64,000 nucleotides of DNA from Leptospira tipperaryensis (GTDB lineage: Bacteria > Spirochaetota > Leptospiria > Leptospirales > Leptospiraceae), in NCBI RefSeq assembly GCF_001729245.1, contig NZ_CP015217.1, positions 3,876,001 through 3,940,000 on the forward strand, written 5' to 3'. Positions within the stretch are counted from its first letter, which is position 1; each line of letters opens with the position of its first letter. The notes under the pieces were generated by a model. It did not search any database, was not told where the DNA came from, and saw nothing but the letters and a program-made list of their open reading frames with translations. Both the position numbers and the translations under genes were made by a program. Below, piece by piece: positions 43,619 to 58,027 of the stretch.

Positions 43619-45523
43619 TTATTTTCCATTTTCATAGATTTGATCTATTTGTTTGGAATATTTCTCGGTAATCAAGAATCTCTTGAGAGAAAGTTTTGCC
43701 GTCAGCTCTTCTCCCTTTTCCCAAGAACGATCAAGAAGACTAAAACCCCCGATTCTTTCAAAAGATTTAAAACCGTTTTGATCGCTGATCATCTTCGAAA
43801 TTTCAGTTCGGATTAACGTTTTTACTTCCGGATGTTTGCAAATGGCGGCGAGATCTCCACCGTATTCTTTTAAATTTTGAAAATTGGGAACTACCAACAC
43901 TCCCGGAAATTTTTTATCCTGCCCGACCACCATACAAGATTCGATAAAAGGGGATTCCTGCAATTTCGCTTCGATCGGAACCGGCTCTAAATTTTCTCCG
44001 TTAGAAAGTACGATTGTTTCTTTGATTCTCCCCACGATCTTTAAACAAAAATTTGCGGTTAGTACTGCGAGATCCCCCGTCTTGAACCAACCGTCTTGTA
44101 AAACTTTTTCGGTAGCCTCGAGATTCTTATAATAACCTTTCATAACTTGAGGACCTCGTACTATCAGTTCCCCTTTTTTACCGAAAGGATTGGAACCCGG
44201 ATAAATATTTTTCCCGGTGTTGATGTCCACGATTCTGATTTCAGTCTGCGGAAAAATCTTTCCAACCGTTCCTACGATCAGCTCCTCCGGAGTTCTCATA
44301 GAAAGAATCGGGCTCGTCTCGGTTAAGCCGTAACCTTCCAATACCGGAATTCCGATCGAGTTAAAAAGTTCGTCTACGTGCTCTGGAAGCGCCCCTCCTC
44401 CGGAAACGCTGGCCTTTAAATTTCCACCTGTCGCCTGTCTTACTTTTTTTAAAACGATCCGATCCAAAAGTTTCGCCGGAACCGTTACGATGGAGAATAT
44501 TAGAAAAGAATAAAGTTTTTTAATAAATGAGATCGCCAACGAGTCAGGAAGCATTTTTAGTTTTAAATTTTTTAAAACCGAGCCGTGTCTATATCGAGTT
44601 CGATTGGTCTTAAGCGCAGCGAGAAACAACAATTTACTAACACCTTCCATACCTTGAAGTTTGGATTGGATCCCTTGAAAGATACTTTCCCAGAGCCTTG
44701 GCGCGGAAGCCATAAACGTCGGCTTTACGATCTGTAAATCTTCCTTTAGAGATCGAATATTTGTGTAATAGGTCTTACAACCGAAAGTGATGGAAACGAT
44801 TTCAAAAATTCTCTCGAAGATATGCCAAACCGGAAGTATGGAAAGAATTTTGTCTTCCCTCTTTAAACCCAACGGTATGTTCCGAATTTGCGAAAGAATA
44901 TTCGCGTGAGTCAACATCACACCTTTCGGATTGCCCGTGGTTCCAGAAGTATAAATCAGAGTGAGCAGATCTTCCGATTCGATCTCGTCGATCCTCGACA
45001 AAACCTTTTGTTTGGAAAGTTGAGTTCCTTCCTCTAAAATTTTTCGAAAGGATAGCGTTTTTCCTTCTCGAAAAATTTCGGGAGTTCCTTCGATCAAAAT
45101 GACAAATTCCAACTTCGGAAGTTTGTCCCTAATCGCATTCAATTTTTTGTATACGTTCTGATTTTCGAGAAAGACGATTCTACAATCCGCGTGGGAAAGA
45201 ATGTATTCCATATCCTGTATGGTCGCATCGCTTCCCCTCGGAACATCGGCCGCTCCGGAAAACAAAACCGCCAGATCCGTTTTGATCCATTCCAATCGAT
45301 TGTCCGCGATGATTGCGACATTTTCCTGCGGCTTTAAACCGCATTTTTCGATCAAGTAAGAAGCCAAAGACAAAGCGTCTTCGTAGAGTTCTCCATAGGT
45401 CGGGCCTTCAAAGATTCCCTTTGAATTCTTCGTTAGAAATGATTTTTCGTTTTTGTTAGTCTGAATCGAATCTCGAAACAACTGAGCGAGATTTTTATAA
45501 TTCTCAAAGTTTGCATTGGACAT
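43619..45523 (-). CDS. Long-chain acyl-CoA synthetase (AMP-binding)
   Basis: 634 aa, adenylate-forming family. P-loop-like LLTLIYTSGTTGNPKGVML, core GYGLTETSPILSM, and the hinge KTGDLAVLTANFCLKIVGR. The N-terminus lacks a signal and the length fits long-chain (FadD15-like) enzymes. Activates fatty acids to acyl-CoA, feeding the beta-oxidation genes at 26.7-29.3 kb. Single gene; the AraC-type regulator gene 42 bp upstream is on the same strand. Confidence 0.9.
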   Translation of the reverse strand: MSNANFENYKNLAQLFRDSIQTNKNEKSFLTKNSKGIFEGPTYGELYEDALSLASYLIEKCGLKPQENVAIIADNRLEWIKTDLAVLFSGAADVPRGSDATIQDMEYILSHADCRIVFLENQNVYKKLNAIRDKLPKLEFVILIEGTPEIFREGKTLSFRKILEEGTQLSKQKVLSRIDEIESEDLLTLIYTSGTTGNPKGVMLTHANILSQIRNIPLGLKREDKILSILPVWHIFERIFEIVSITFGCKTYYTNIRSLKEDLQIVKPTFMASAPRLWESIFQGIQSKLQGMEGVSKLLFLAALKTNRTRYRHGSVLKNLKLKMLPDSLAISFIKKLYSFLIFSIVTVPAKLLDRIVLKKVRQATGGNLKASVSGGGALPEHVDELFNSIGIPVLEGYGLTETSPILSMRTPEELIVGTVGKIFPQTEIRIVDINTGKNIYPGSNPFGKKGELIVRGPQVMKGYYKNLEATEKVLQDGWFKTGDLAVLTANFCLKIVGRIKETIVLSNGENLEPVPIEAKLQESPFIESCMVVGQDKKFPGVLVVPNFQNLKEYGGDLAAICKHPEVKTLIRTEISKMISDQNGFKSFERIGGFSLLDRSWEKGEELTAKLSLKRFLITEKYSKQIDQIYENGK

Positions 45524-45565
45524 GCAAGAGAAGATAACGTGAAATTCAATTTGAGTCGACGGGAT

Positions 45566-46705
45566 TCATGATTCCATACTCTTTTTTTTAAAATATTCAG
45601 TCGGAGTTGTTCCCGTTTCTCTTCGAAAGGATTCGTTAAACGAACTCTTGCTGTTAAATCCGCAACTCATCGCAACGTGAATGATCTTCGCGTCCGGATC
45701 TTCTTTTAAAATTCGAATCGCTTCCTGAATTCTATAATAGTTTAGAAATCGATTGAAGTTCATTCCATAAGAATCGTTTACTACCTGTGAAAGTTGATCC
45801 GGCCGAAGGGAAAGTCGGTTTCCTAAGGACTTCAATGAAAGATCGTCGTTGAGATAGATTTTTTCGACTTCGAATAAATATTTTATTTTTTCCAAAGCGG
45901 ATTCCGAAAGATCCGAATGGATTCGATTTTGTTTTCTTTGAATCTCTCGAATATCTCTGCTTACGAGATCTAAGAAGTCCGGATAACGGGAAAGAAGAAT
46001 GAAAACCAAAAAAACTCCCGTCGAAAAACCTACGGCCCCGATCGCTTTTAAGAACGTCAAGTCCATTCTAAATCCGGAAAATGTAAACGACATCGAGACG
46101 GCAAAAATTCCAAGAATCACATAAAATACAAAAAGTGCCTTCTCCTTCCCGGCCGAGAAAAGAATTCTCGTGTTCAATAATAAACGAAATGAAAACGCGA
46201 TATATATTCCTGGAACTATATAGCTCATATTTAAGAAAAATAGAATATAGTATTTGAGAGCCGGAGATATCACCGAAAGATTTTTTTGAAAGAGTTCGAC
46301 CTTATCTTCCTTAGGTATCAGAGCGATGGGAAGAAAGAAAAAAGACAGGATCAAAACGAAAACGATATGTATCCACTGAGTTCGCTTCCACAAAAATTCT
46401 TCTTCAAAAACGGATTGGATAAACAAATAAAACAAGGGACCGGAAAAGATCGCAAAAGGAACGTGTAAGAAGACAAGTTCCGGAAATCGAATCAAGGTTC
46501 CCGAGATAAAAAGGTGAAGCTGTACCAACCAAATGGAGATCGAGATAAAAAGAAACGATCCGATCTTTAAAGAGAGAGAATTCCTTCGACTCACTCCCAG
46601 CATCACCCCGATCAAAAAGGCGCAAAGAGAACTCGCATATCCATACAACTCGATCCACTTGGGTTCCACGATTCGCAAAACTAACGCCCGTTTCTTATCT
46701 GCCAA
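45566..46705 (-). CDS. Membrane-spanning AraC-family transcriptional regulator (second copy)
   Basis: 379 aa. Seven TM helices in the first ~240 residues, then an AraC domain with two HTH units (LSLKSLGNRLSLRPDQLSQV and KIIHVAMSCGFNSKSSFNESF) and the terminal GTTPTEYFKK. Same architecture as the gene at 18440-19543. The start is uncertain: TTG at 46705 or GTG at 46669, neither with a Shine-Dalgarno. It precedes the acyl-CoA synthetase gene on the same strand with 42 bp between, so it may regulate fatty acid use. Confidence 0.82.
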   Translation of the reverse strand: MADKKRALVLRIVEPKWIELYGYASSLCAFLIGVMLGVSRRNSLSLKIGSFLFISISIWLVQLHLFISGTLIRFPELVFLHVPFAIFSGPLFYLFIQSVFEEEFLWKRTQWIHIVFVLILSFFFLPIALIPKEDKVELFQKNLSVISPALKYYILFFLNMSYIVPGIYIAFSFRLLLNTRILFSAGKEKALFVFYVILGIFAVSMSFTFSGFRMDLTFLKAIGAVGFSTGVFLVFILLSRYPDFLDLVSRDIREIQRKQNRIHSDLSESALEKIKYLFEVEKIYLNDDLSLKSLGNRLSLRPDQLSQVVNDSYGMNFNRFLNYYRIQEAIRILKEDPDAKIIHVAMSCGFNSKSSFNESFRRETGTTPTEYFKKKSMES

Positions 46706-46924
46706 TTTTATTTTTACTGGAGATTCGATCCTTCCTCGGCCGTAGTAAATCGATGAGGCTTCTCTAAAAAGAGCCGAATTTTCTTAAATTATTCTGATTT
46801 CTCATTAAAAATGAAAAGAGTTATGTCAATTCATCCTCTTAAGAACTCTAACGTGCAAAAAAGAATTGCGGAACCACCTATGAAACGGGATCCATCCTTA
46901 AACACCTAAGGAAAACAAAAGTTC

Positions 46925-48082
46925 ATGGCAATCGCAAACTTTCTGACTCAAGTCAAGACAGGAGGAGGCAAACTCTTTCTGCAATTTGGAGGACAAGGAT
47001 CTCCGTTCTTGAAAGAACTCTCCAAACTTTATGAATCCGAGCCGTCTCTTAAAGAATTCTTCGACATTTCTTTTAAAACTATCGCTGAAGAAGTTCCAAG
47101 TCTAGATAAGAAGATCATCTACGGCGGTTACGATTTCGAAAGCTGGGTAAAAAACCCCGATACGGCTCCCGATGAAAACTATCTCTGCAGCGCTCCCGTT
47201 TCTATCGTCGGAATCTTTCTTACCCAAATCGCAAACTACGTCGCGTTCACTAACAAAGGGTTTCCAGTTTCCGAATTGATCTCCAATTCGATCGGAGTCA
47301 CCGGTCATAGCCAGGGAGTTATCGCTTCCGCACTGATCGCGCTCGGTAAAGAAGGAGCCGACTTCTATTCTGCATATGCAAAATTCTTAAAGTTCGTTTT
47401 GTATATCGGCTATAGAGCGCAAGAACTCGTCGGACCTTACAATCCTTCCGAAGCTCTTATCAAAGCAAACGAAGAAGTCGGAGACAAACAACCTTCACCG
47501 ATGGTTGCGGTAATCGGTTATTTACAAAAAGAACTAGAAGACAGAGTAAAACAAACAAACGAAGCTCTGGGTCTTAGCGGAAGTAAGGCCATTTACGTAA
47601 GTCTTTTCAACACTCCGGATTCCAACATCGTTTCCGGAACCCCGGAATCTCTTTTAGAACTTCGTAAAAAGTTCAAAGCGGAAATGGACGAGAAAAAAGT
47701 GAAATTCGTTTATCTGAAAACGACCGCCCCTTTTCATTCTCCTCACATGGAAGATACGAACAAAACCGTTCCTTTGGATATGGAAAGAATCGGATTCGAT
47801 TTTAAAGGTTCCGATCTGAAAACTCCCGTCTTCTCGATCTTTGACGGAAGAAACATGCAATCCGACGACGGAATCGGTCTTCCCCTCTTCAGAGAAATGT
47901 TGATCAAAACTCTTTATTGGGACAAAGCCGTAAAAACTTTTGTAAACACGCCTAACGTTACCGGTATCGACTTTGGACCGAGTGTCGTGAGTCAAAAACT
48001 GACTCAGGCAAACATGGGAACTTCCGAGAATAAAATCTACGCGGTTTCCAGTCCTAAGGATATCAAGGTTCTTCTGGCCTGA
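46925..48082 (+). CDS. FabD-like acyltransferase
   Basis: 385 aa. Malonyl/acyl-transferase fold: [16 protein letters not shown], nucleophile elbow [17 protein letters not shown] (Ser129), and [13 protein letters not shown] with the catalytic His. It is longer and more divergent than FabD and looks closer to the acyltransferase/starter domains of type I fatty acid synthases; the exact acyl donor is open. No ACP or KS gene next to it. AAGGAAAACAAAAGTTC leads to ATG 46925. Confidence 0.82.
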   Translation: MAIANFLTQVKTGGGKLFLQFGGQGSPFLKELSKLYESEPSLKEFFDISFKTIAEEVPSLDKKIIYGGYDFESWVKNPDTAPDENYLCSAPVSIVGIFLTQIANYVAFTNKGFPVSELISNSIGVTGHSQGVIASALIALGKEGADFYSAYAKFLKFVLYIGYRAQELVGPYNPSEALIKANEEVGDKQPSPMVAVIGYLQKELEDRVKQTNEALGLSGSKAIYVSLFNTPDSNIVSGTPESLLELRKKFKAEMDEKKVKFVYLKTTAPFHSPHMEDTNKTVPLDMERIGFDFKGSDLKTPVFSIFDGRNMQSDDGIGLPLFREMLIKTLYWDKAVKTFVNTPNVTGIDFGPSVVSQKLTQANMGTSENKIYAVSSPKDIKVLLA

Positions 48083-48108
48083 ACAGCCGGGGATACTCGA
48101 TTTTAAAA

Positions 48109-49647
<1,539 letters not shown>

Positions 49648-49671
49648 TCCTATCCGCATTATAAAATCATA

Positions 49672-50295
49672 ATGAACTCATTGATCCTTCTTTTCGAAAC
49701 TTCAGGAAAAAATTTTCCTTCTTCGGAAGTCTTTGATTTGGAATTTAAAATCCGTTTTGAAAATCCTACAAAGGATCCGATAGAAATTTATCCGAAGATT
49801 GCTACGTTTCCTCAGACGATCGGTTGGGGCGGTCCTCATTTCAGATTGGAAATTGAAGACGCAAAAACCCAAGAACTCCGTTCTTATTATGGCCCGCCCG
49901 CTCAACCGCCCACGCGAAATTACTACGAAAAAAATCTAAACCTTTTACTTCCGGGAGAATTTTTGGAACGCGTCGTTTCAGCGTGTTGGATCCCGAATTC
50001 TAAAATTCCAAAACGCTCTCTTTCCAAAAAACTCCTGGATCCGGAAGGATACGACGGAATTGATGAAACTCTTTTTGAAAAATCATCGATCCTCGTGCTC
50101 AATCGAAATCGTTCTCAACTGCTCTCGGAGATCGATCAAAGAGAGGATTTTTTGCGACCGAATCATCTGATTCTTTTCCCGCGCTCGGGAGAATATAAAT
50201 TCTTTCTTATTTATTATCAAAACTCTTGGGTGGATTTTAAACCGAAACAGTCCTTTAGTCTGAGATCGGAAGAAAAAATCTTTTTTGTCGAATGA
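49672..50295 (+). CDS. Unknown protein downstream of the two-domain nuclease
   Basis: 207 aa, no signal peptide or TM helix. Beta-rich start (LEFKIRFENPTKDPIEIYPK) and mid part with GPPAQPPTRNYYEKN, LLPGEFLERVVSACW. Not recognised. 24 bp after the nuclease on the same strand, so possibly cotranscribed. Translation start ATG 49672 lacks a strong Shine-Dalgarno. Confidence 0.6.
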   Translation: MNSLILLFETSGKNFPSSEVFDLEFKIRFENPTKDPIEIYPKIATFPQTIGWGGPHFRLEIEDAKTQELRSYYGPPAQPPTRNYYEKNLNLLLPGEFLERVVSACWIPNSKIPKRSLSKKLLDPEGYDGIDETLFEKSSILVLNRNRSQLLSEIDQREDFLRPNHLILFPRSGEYKFFLIYYQNSWVDFKPKQSFSLRSEEKIFFVE

Positions 50296-50588
50296 GATGA
50301 ATTTCTAAATTTTTGTCCGCGTTATATTTTTTGGATCGATTCTCTTCCTCCTTCATTTCTTCCGAAAAAGTGTTTTTCTAAAAAGACGGCTTGCACCGTA
50401 CTTTAAGTCCGTACTCCGTTCCTATCAGGCGAAAACTCGGCTTTAGAAAAGTCCGCGGTAAAATTTTCTCCTCTGGCCGTTTAATAAATAATTTATAAAT
50501 TTCAATTCCTGGATTGAAATCTAAAATAATTCGTCTATTCTTTCTCGTTACGGAATTCATTTCCGAAAATTCTATCTTTGGAGAAACT

Positions 50589-51233
50589 ATGAAAAGACAT
50601 TTAGCGTTCTGTTTGGCGGTTGTCTTATTTACGACGGCAATTTATTCGGAGACTCCGGCGCCACCGAGTGAAGAAAAAGCAAAAGCGGATCTACGGTCTC
50701 ACTGGAATAAAAAATACAAAGGTGAAACGATCGAATCCATCGAAAGCGGTGGAGAACCCGTTATCTTAGAAAAGACGGACGCCAAGGGGAAGGTCGTAGA
50801 AACAAAATATAAAATTCCTTTTATCGTAGTTTCTAAAAAGGGAAGCGCCAAAACAAAATTCGAAGCGGGCGCAAATTACATTCTCAGCAAATCCAATCAG
50901 TGGAATTTTTCCGAAGTCGGAGTTGGTAACGTTGAAAAGATGGCCGGCGGGGATCAAGCGGCTCCGGCAAAACCAAAGGTAAAAGAGATCATTCTCAAAG
51001 CCCTCAACGATAAGTATTCGGGAGAATATACTTTTTCCGATCTCAAAATCGACGATGGAGAATTTGGAAGTTCCGGAGAACGATTCTGGTATCGATACCA
51101 AGGCGATATGAAACGGAAATCCGCGGACGGTTCCTCAAGCACTTGCAACGATTCGGATTTTACGATTCAAAAACAAAATTCGAGCGCAGATTGGACGGTG
51201 GACATTACGTCTCTTGGAAGAGGTTGTTACTGA
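50589..51233 (+). CDS. Exported hypothetical protein
   Basis: 214 aa. Signal peptide (MKRHLAFCLAVVLFTTAIYS), a Lys/Glu-rich start, then two similar segments (RSHWNKKYKGETIESIESGG and LKALNDKYSGEYTFSDLKID) that suggest an internal repeat of a small periplasmic domain. Family unknown. The start at ATG 50589 follows GGAGAAACT; the frame is open to 50514 upstream but the signal sequence begins here. Confidence 0.7.
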   Translation: MKRHLAFCLAVVLFTTAIYSETPAPPSEEKAKADLRSHWNKKYKGETIESIESGGEPVILEKTDAKGKVVETKYKIPFIVVSKKGSAKTKFEAGANYILSKSNQWNFSEVGVGNVEKMAGGDQAAPAKPKVKEIILKALNDKYSGEYTFSDLKIDDGEFGSSGERFWYRYQGDMKRKSADGSSSTCNDSDFTIQKQNSSADWTVDITSLGRGCY

Positions 51234-51401
51234 CTTTCAAAAACATTCGATTGCCGGTTCTTACCGGCAGTTGAAGAATCATTTTAGAATCTTGATTCTT
51301 CCCTTTTACATCCGTAAACTTTCTGAGATCCTTAAATCGTGTTTCAGAATCAGGAAAATCCGGTTGTCCACAGACCTGGACCGAATTTCAGTGTTCTCAG
51401 A

Positions 51402-52609
51402 ATGGCGCAAAGCAAACCAGTTAAGAAAATCGTCCTAGCTTACTCAGGCGGGTTGGATACATCCGTAATTCTAACCTGGCTGAAAGAAACATACGGCTGC
51501 GAAGTAATCGCTTTTACCGCGGACGTAGGTCAAAAAGAAGAACTTTCCGGATTGGAAGAGAAAGGAATTAAAACCGGCGCTTCCAAGGTCTACATCCAGG
51601 ACCTCCGTTTGGAATTCGCGAGAGATTTTATTTTTCCAGCCATTCAAGGCAACGCCCTCTATGAGATGCGTTATCTTTTAGGAACTTCTTTAGCAAGACC
51701 TCTGATCGCAAAAGCCATGGTAGAAGTTGCCGAAAAAGAAGGCGCGGACGCATTCGCTCACGGAGCGACCGGAAAAGGAAACGATCAGGTTCGTTTCGAA
51801 CTCGGAGTTAAGTCCTTGGCTCCCGAAAAAACTATCATCGCTCCGTGGAGAATTTGGGAATTCGGCGGAAGAGCCGATCTCATCGAATACGCTAAGTCAA
51901 AAGGAATTCCAGTTCCCGTTACGGCTGAAAAACCGTATTCCATGGACAGAAATCTAATGCATATTTCCTACGAGGGCGGCATATTAGAAGATCCTTATAG
52001 AGAACCCGATGAGAAAATGTTTCTTTTGACAACTTCTCCCGAAAAGGCTCCGGACTCTCCCGAATACGTAGAACTCGATTTTCAAGAAGGAAACTGCGTC
52101 GCGGTCAACGGCAAAAAATTAAATCCTCTCGAAGTAATGGAAACGCTAAACACGATCGCGGGTAAACACGGAGTGGGAAGAGTTGATATCGTGGAAAATA
52201 GACTCGTTGGTATCAAATCGAGAGGCGTCTACGAAACTCCGGGCGGAACCGTATTATTCATTGCTCATAGAGATTTAGAATCCATCACGATCGATAGAGA
52301 TACACAACATCATAAAGATAAGTTGTCCATAGAATTAGCGGAACTCATCTACAACGGACACTGGTTCTCTTCCAGAATGAAGGCGGTTCGCGCTTTTGTT
52401 TCCGAAACACAGAGATACGTAACCGGAACCGTAAAGGTGAAAATGTACAAAGGAACTTGTTCCGTTGTGGGAAGAAAATCATCAGTTTCTCTTTACAATC
52501 CCGAAATGGCAACCTTTGAAAAAGAAGAATTGTATAACCAAAAAGACGCGGAAGGTTTTATCAATATCTACGGACTCCCAGCGCAAGAAACGGCTAGGCT
52601 TCGGAAAAA

Positions 52610-52613
<4 letters not shown>
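51402..52613 (+). CDS. argG: Argininosuccinate synthase
   Basis: 403 aa, normal. P-loop [18 protein letters not shown], then [16 protein letters not shown] and the C-terminal [18 protein letters not shown]. Joins citrulline and aspartate with ATP in arginine synthesis. The start at ATG 51402 (MAQSKPVKK) is taken from the family N-terminus; a long open frame precedes it. Its stop overlaps coaD by 4 nt. Confidence 0.96.
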
Positions 52614-53515
<902 letters not shown>

Positions 53516-53525
53516 GAATTACCTC

Positions 53526-53551
53526 CGGAGTCTGACGCTCGTTAGGCTCCG
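53526..53551 (+). terminator. Terminator of argG-coaD-ndk
   Basis: CGGAGTCTGAC (53526-53536), loop GCTC, GTTAGGCTCCG (53541-53551): 11 pairs including two G-U, then a pyrimidine-rich stretch TTTCCCTTCTTTC. It starts 10 bp after the ndk stop. Confidence 0.65.
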
Positions 53552-53710
53552 CATTTCCCTTCTTTCTCGATAACCTAGCGACGATTAAAACATAACTTCG
53601 GTTTAAACTATTGCAAAAATAAACAGAATTTCTCTTGTACTTTTAGAAAGAAATTATTTATTCTTACCAAATTCTGTCATTTAAAGGCCGTTTCAACCGA
53701 CAATTCTAAT

Positions 53711-53893
53711 ATGAACGCAAGCACAAGAGACCAAATTCAGAAGCACAGCGAAATCATGAGACAATATAGAGCGAATGATCCTTTCGGAGATCCAAATCAC
53801 GGCACGCCGGATTGGATGGACGACGTGATGGAACTTATTTATTCCCGCGAAGAATTTCTTGTGGATTCGGAATCTGACTTCGAAATCGAATAA
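53711..53893 (+). CDS. Small acidic protein, unknown
   Basis: 60 aa, pI low, with DPFGDPNHGTPDWMDDVMEL and a Glu/Asp tail (DSESDFEIE). The composition and steady codon use look genuine, but there is no Shine-Dalgarno. Stands alone between ndk and icd. Confidence 0.5.
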   Translation: MNASTRDQIQKHSEIMRQYRANDPFGDPNHGTPDWMDDVMELIYSREEFLVDSESDFEIE

Positions 53894-53963
53894 GACCGAT
53901 TCTTCGATTCGAAATTCCTTTATTTTTCATTACAAAATTCTCCTTTCTCAGTCTCGGAATTTT

Positions 53964-53979
53964 CATCCCGAAAGGGATG
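53964..53979 (+). other. GNRA-type hairpin in the icd leader region
   Basis: CATCCC, loop GAAA, GGGATG: a compact 6-bp stem with a stable tetraloop, 104 bp before the icd ATG. Either a late terminator of the small gene upstream or a leader structure of icd. Confidence 0.4.
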
Positions 53980-54079
53980 GCCTCCTCTCAATTCACATTT
54001 TCTTCCCTTTCAATACGAGCCCGCAGGAAGGGAATTGACCTCTCTCTCGATTCTCTTTCTATTTGAAGTATTAGGAGAC

Positions 54080-55550
<1,471 letters not shown>

Positions 55551-55559
55551 TCAATCTAA

Positions 55560-56116
55560 AAGGAAAAACCGCCTGGATCATGGGAATGGGCGGTTTATCT
55601 GAAAACGCCTCGCTGAAATTGTAAAAAAACGAGAAGTTTATGTTCGAAGAATCGAACTCGATCCTACAAGAGTCGAAACTCTTCGCAAAGAAGGTTTTAC
55701 TATTATCCAAGGAAGTACCGGCGATCCCCAGGCTTTGTGAGAAGCCGTTTCCGAATCCGATTACATAATTCATACGGCGGGCATCGTACGCGAAGGTGGT
55801 TCCTTAGAGGAATTCAGAAAAGTGAATCTAAATTTTAAAGAATGCTTTTACAAATTGGCGGACGCCGCAGAACTTTCCAAACCTCTTTCCGCATCGGCCT
55901 GATTGTTAAAAGTTTTTGATCTTTGTGATGGGAATTTTTTACAAATCGATCGGGAAAGAACCCGTGCCACCGCGGAAGGAGTGAGTTTTATTCTTAGAGA
56001 ATGCGGTTTCTATCGAAAAGGCAGAATCAATTTTAGATTATCAACCCAAGGTAAAAACAAAAGTGTATTTGCAAAAAACTCAGGCTTGGATCAGAGCTTA
56101 CGTTAAATCGTTATAA
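55560..56116 (+). pseudogene. Decayed NAD-dependent epimerase/dehydratase (SDR) gene
   Basis: Fragments in different frames line up as an extended-SDR protein: TLRKEGFTIIQGSTGDPQAL, a TGA, then EAVSESDYIIHTAGIVREGG, SLEEFRKVNLNFKECFYK, another stop, and near the end KSIGKEPVPPRKE, a stop, then VSIEKAESILDYQPKVKTK and QKTQAWIRAYVKSL ending at 56116. At least three stops and one or more frameshifts; the mid third, with the Y-x-x-x-K active site, is missing. The tail overlaps the response-regulator stop region on the opposite strand. Confidence 0.75.
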
Positions 56117-56487
56117 AGCCTTTGAATATGATCTTGTGTAAGCGGTTTGGAAAGATATCCCTTTACTTCCGGAAAAGAATTTGCTTTAACGATATCTCTT
56201 TCATCCACGGAAGAACTAACCATAAAGATGGTAATCTTCTTAGCAAGACCGCCTTGGATTTTCTTAAACTCGTCTAAAAACTGCCAACCGTCCATAAACG
56301 GCATGTTGATATCCAAAAGAATCGCATCCGGAAGTTCTTCCGAATTTGTAGATAAGGTTTGAAGTTGTTTTAACGCGACTTCACCGTCTTGAAAGTCCCT
56401 TAACTTTTTTGTCCTTCCGTCTTTCGCTAAGAATCGTTTTGCAATCATGATATAAATGGTATCATCATCTATTAACCAGAAATTCAT
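56098..56487 (-). CDS. Single-domain response regulator
   Basis: 129 aa, only a receiver domain: acidic pocket WLIDDDTIY, phospho-acceptor Asp59 in ILLDINMPFMDG, and Lys in YLSKPLTQD. No output domain, so it would act by protein contact, CheY- or Spo0F-like. The start at ATG 56487 lies 1 nt after the kinase stop (TAATATG); an ATG at 56508 is the alternative. Cotranscribed with the PAS kinase. Confidence 0.88.
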   Translation of the reverse strand: MNFWLIDDDTIYIMIAKRFLAKDGRTKKLRDFQDGEVALKQLQTLSTNSEELPDAILLDINMPFMDGWQFLDEFKKIQGGLAKKITIFMVSSSVDERDIVKANSFPEVKGYLSKPLTQDHIQRLYNDLT

Positions 56488-56488
56488 A

Positions 56489-58027
56489 TTATCGTTGTTC
56501 AAAATCATTGTATTTGTTAAAATTTATGACAAAAGCGGTTCCCCGCCCGATCGTACTATCCACAGTAATTTCACCCCCCAAAGATTCGATTTGATTCTTT
56601 GTCATAAATAAGCCGATTCCTTGCCCCTCTTTTTCACGATGAAACGTTTTATTCATTTTGAAAATCTGATGTCCGTACTTTCGAAGATCAATTCCGAGTC
56701 CGTTGTCACGAGCCACTAAGAAAACTCTATGATCCTCGACAAATGAGACGAAGGAAATTTCCAATTTACGACTTGGATCAGAATATTTCAGGGAATTACT
56801 TAGTAAATTCAAAAGTATACTTTCTAAATATACCTTAGGATAAAGAATCTCCGGGGCCGCTGTAAAATCAAATTTGATTTCGGCGTTAACTTCCTTAATC
56901 TGCGCGGAAAGTAGATTCTTTACTTTCAAAAAAGCTTCCTGAAAAGAAACCATCTGTTTATCTATATTTAGATTTTTTCTAATTTTGATCACTTCGACAA
57001 TGTCGTTCAAAGTCGACATCAAATCGTTCGCACTGATCTCAAGAGATTGAAGAAGATCCTCTTTGTCGGTTGCGTCCTTTTCCAAAAGCATATTGACTAA
57101 AGTAAAAATATTTCCGATCGGAGCCCGAAGATTATGCGACACGATCTGATTGAATTCTTCCAGTTGAACGTTTCTTTCCGTTAGGCGATTACTTAAAGCT
57201 TGTAACATTTCGTTTTTTTCGATTAAAGCAGAAAGCATGTTTTTTCGATCCGTAATATCCTGAATCTGGGAAATAAAAAACAGGGGTTTCTTTTTGGGAT
57301 CCGTTACGATCGATACGATCAGAAGAATCCAGATCGTACTTCCATTCTTATGAAAGTATCGCTTTTCCAGTTTATAACTTTCCCTTTTACCATCCAGGAC
57401 CTCTTGAACAAGATTTAGATCCTCCTGCAAATCATCCGGATGTGTGATGTCTTGGAACGTAAGCTTCAGAAGTTCTTCTCTTGTATATCCGAGAATGTCC
57501 AAAAGATGAGGATTGACTTCCAACCACTTTCCATCCAGAGAAACCAAAGCCATACCGACGCCGGAATAATAAAAAGCATTAAAAAACTTTTCTTCTGATA
57601 AACGAACTTCCTCTAACGCTTGTTTCTTTTCACTTTCATCTACGATCGAAGTCAATCCTATATATTCTCTTGAGCTGGTAAGAATACCGGTTACTTCCTT
57701 TTTTTCGTTGAGAACCGGCTGTGAGATCGTTTGTAACCACACATATCTCCCGTCTTTTTTAAGAAACTGATATTCTATATGTCCGAAGCTGGAGCCTTTT
57801 TGAATCGGTTCATGAGAATTTTTAAATATACGTTCCTTATCCAACGGATTGAAAAAATCATAAGGATTTCTTCCGATCAATTCTTCCGGCTGATAACCTA
57901 ACATCGAAGTTACGATTGGACTGACATAGATATAAGTGCCGTCCGGTTTGTGATAACAAATCAGTTCCGGACTTCTTTTAACCAATAGTTTATAAAATTC
58001 TTCAGATTGAATATTCAATTCGCTCAA
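56489..58027 (-). CDS. PAS-PAS sensor histidine kinase
   Basis: 512 aa, soluble. PAS domains at about 10-125 (ELICYHKPDGTYIYVSPIVT) and 145-262 (GMALVSLDGKWLEVNPHLLD), a coiled coil, HisKA with His298 (QIVSHNLRAPIGNI) and the ATPase domain (LNLLSNSLKYSD, VARDNGLGID, GQGIGLFMTKNQI). Cytoplasmic sensing of redox, light or a ligand through PAS cannot be resolved. It directly precedes the single-domain response regulator, a likely cognate pair. Confidence 0.92.
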   Translation of the reverse strand: MSELNIQSEEFYKLLVKRSPELICYHKPDGTYIYVSPIVTSMLGYQPEELIGRNPYDFFNPLDKERIFKNSHEPIQKGSSFGHIEYQFLKKDGRYVWLQTISQPVLNEKKEVTGILTSSREYIGLTSIVDESEKKQALEEVRLSEEKFFNAFYYSGVGMALVSLDGKWLEVNPHLLDILGYTREELLKLTFQDITHPDDLQEDLNLVQEVLDGKRESYKLEKRYFHKNGSTIWILLIVSIVTDPKKKPLFFISQIQDITDRKNMLSALIEKNEMLQALSNRLTERNVQLEEFNQIVSHNLRAPIGNIFTLVNMLLEKDATDKEDLLQSLEISANDLMSTLNDIVEVIKIRKNLNIDKQMVSFQEAFLKVKNLLSAQIKEVNAEIKFDFTAAPEILYPKVYLESILLNLLSNSLKYSDPSRKLEISFVSFVEDHRVFLVARDNGLGIDLRKYGHQIFKMNKTFHREKEGQGIGLFMTKNQIESLGGEITVDSTIGRGTAFVINFNKYNDFEQR

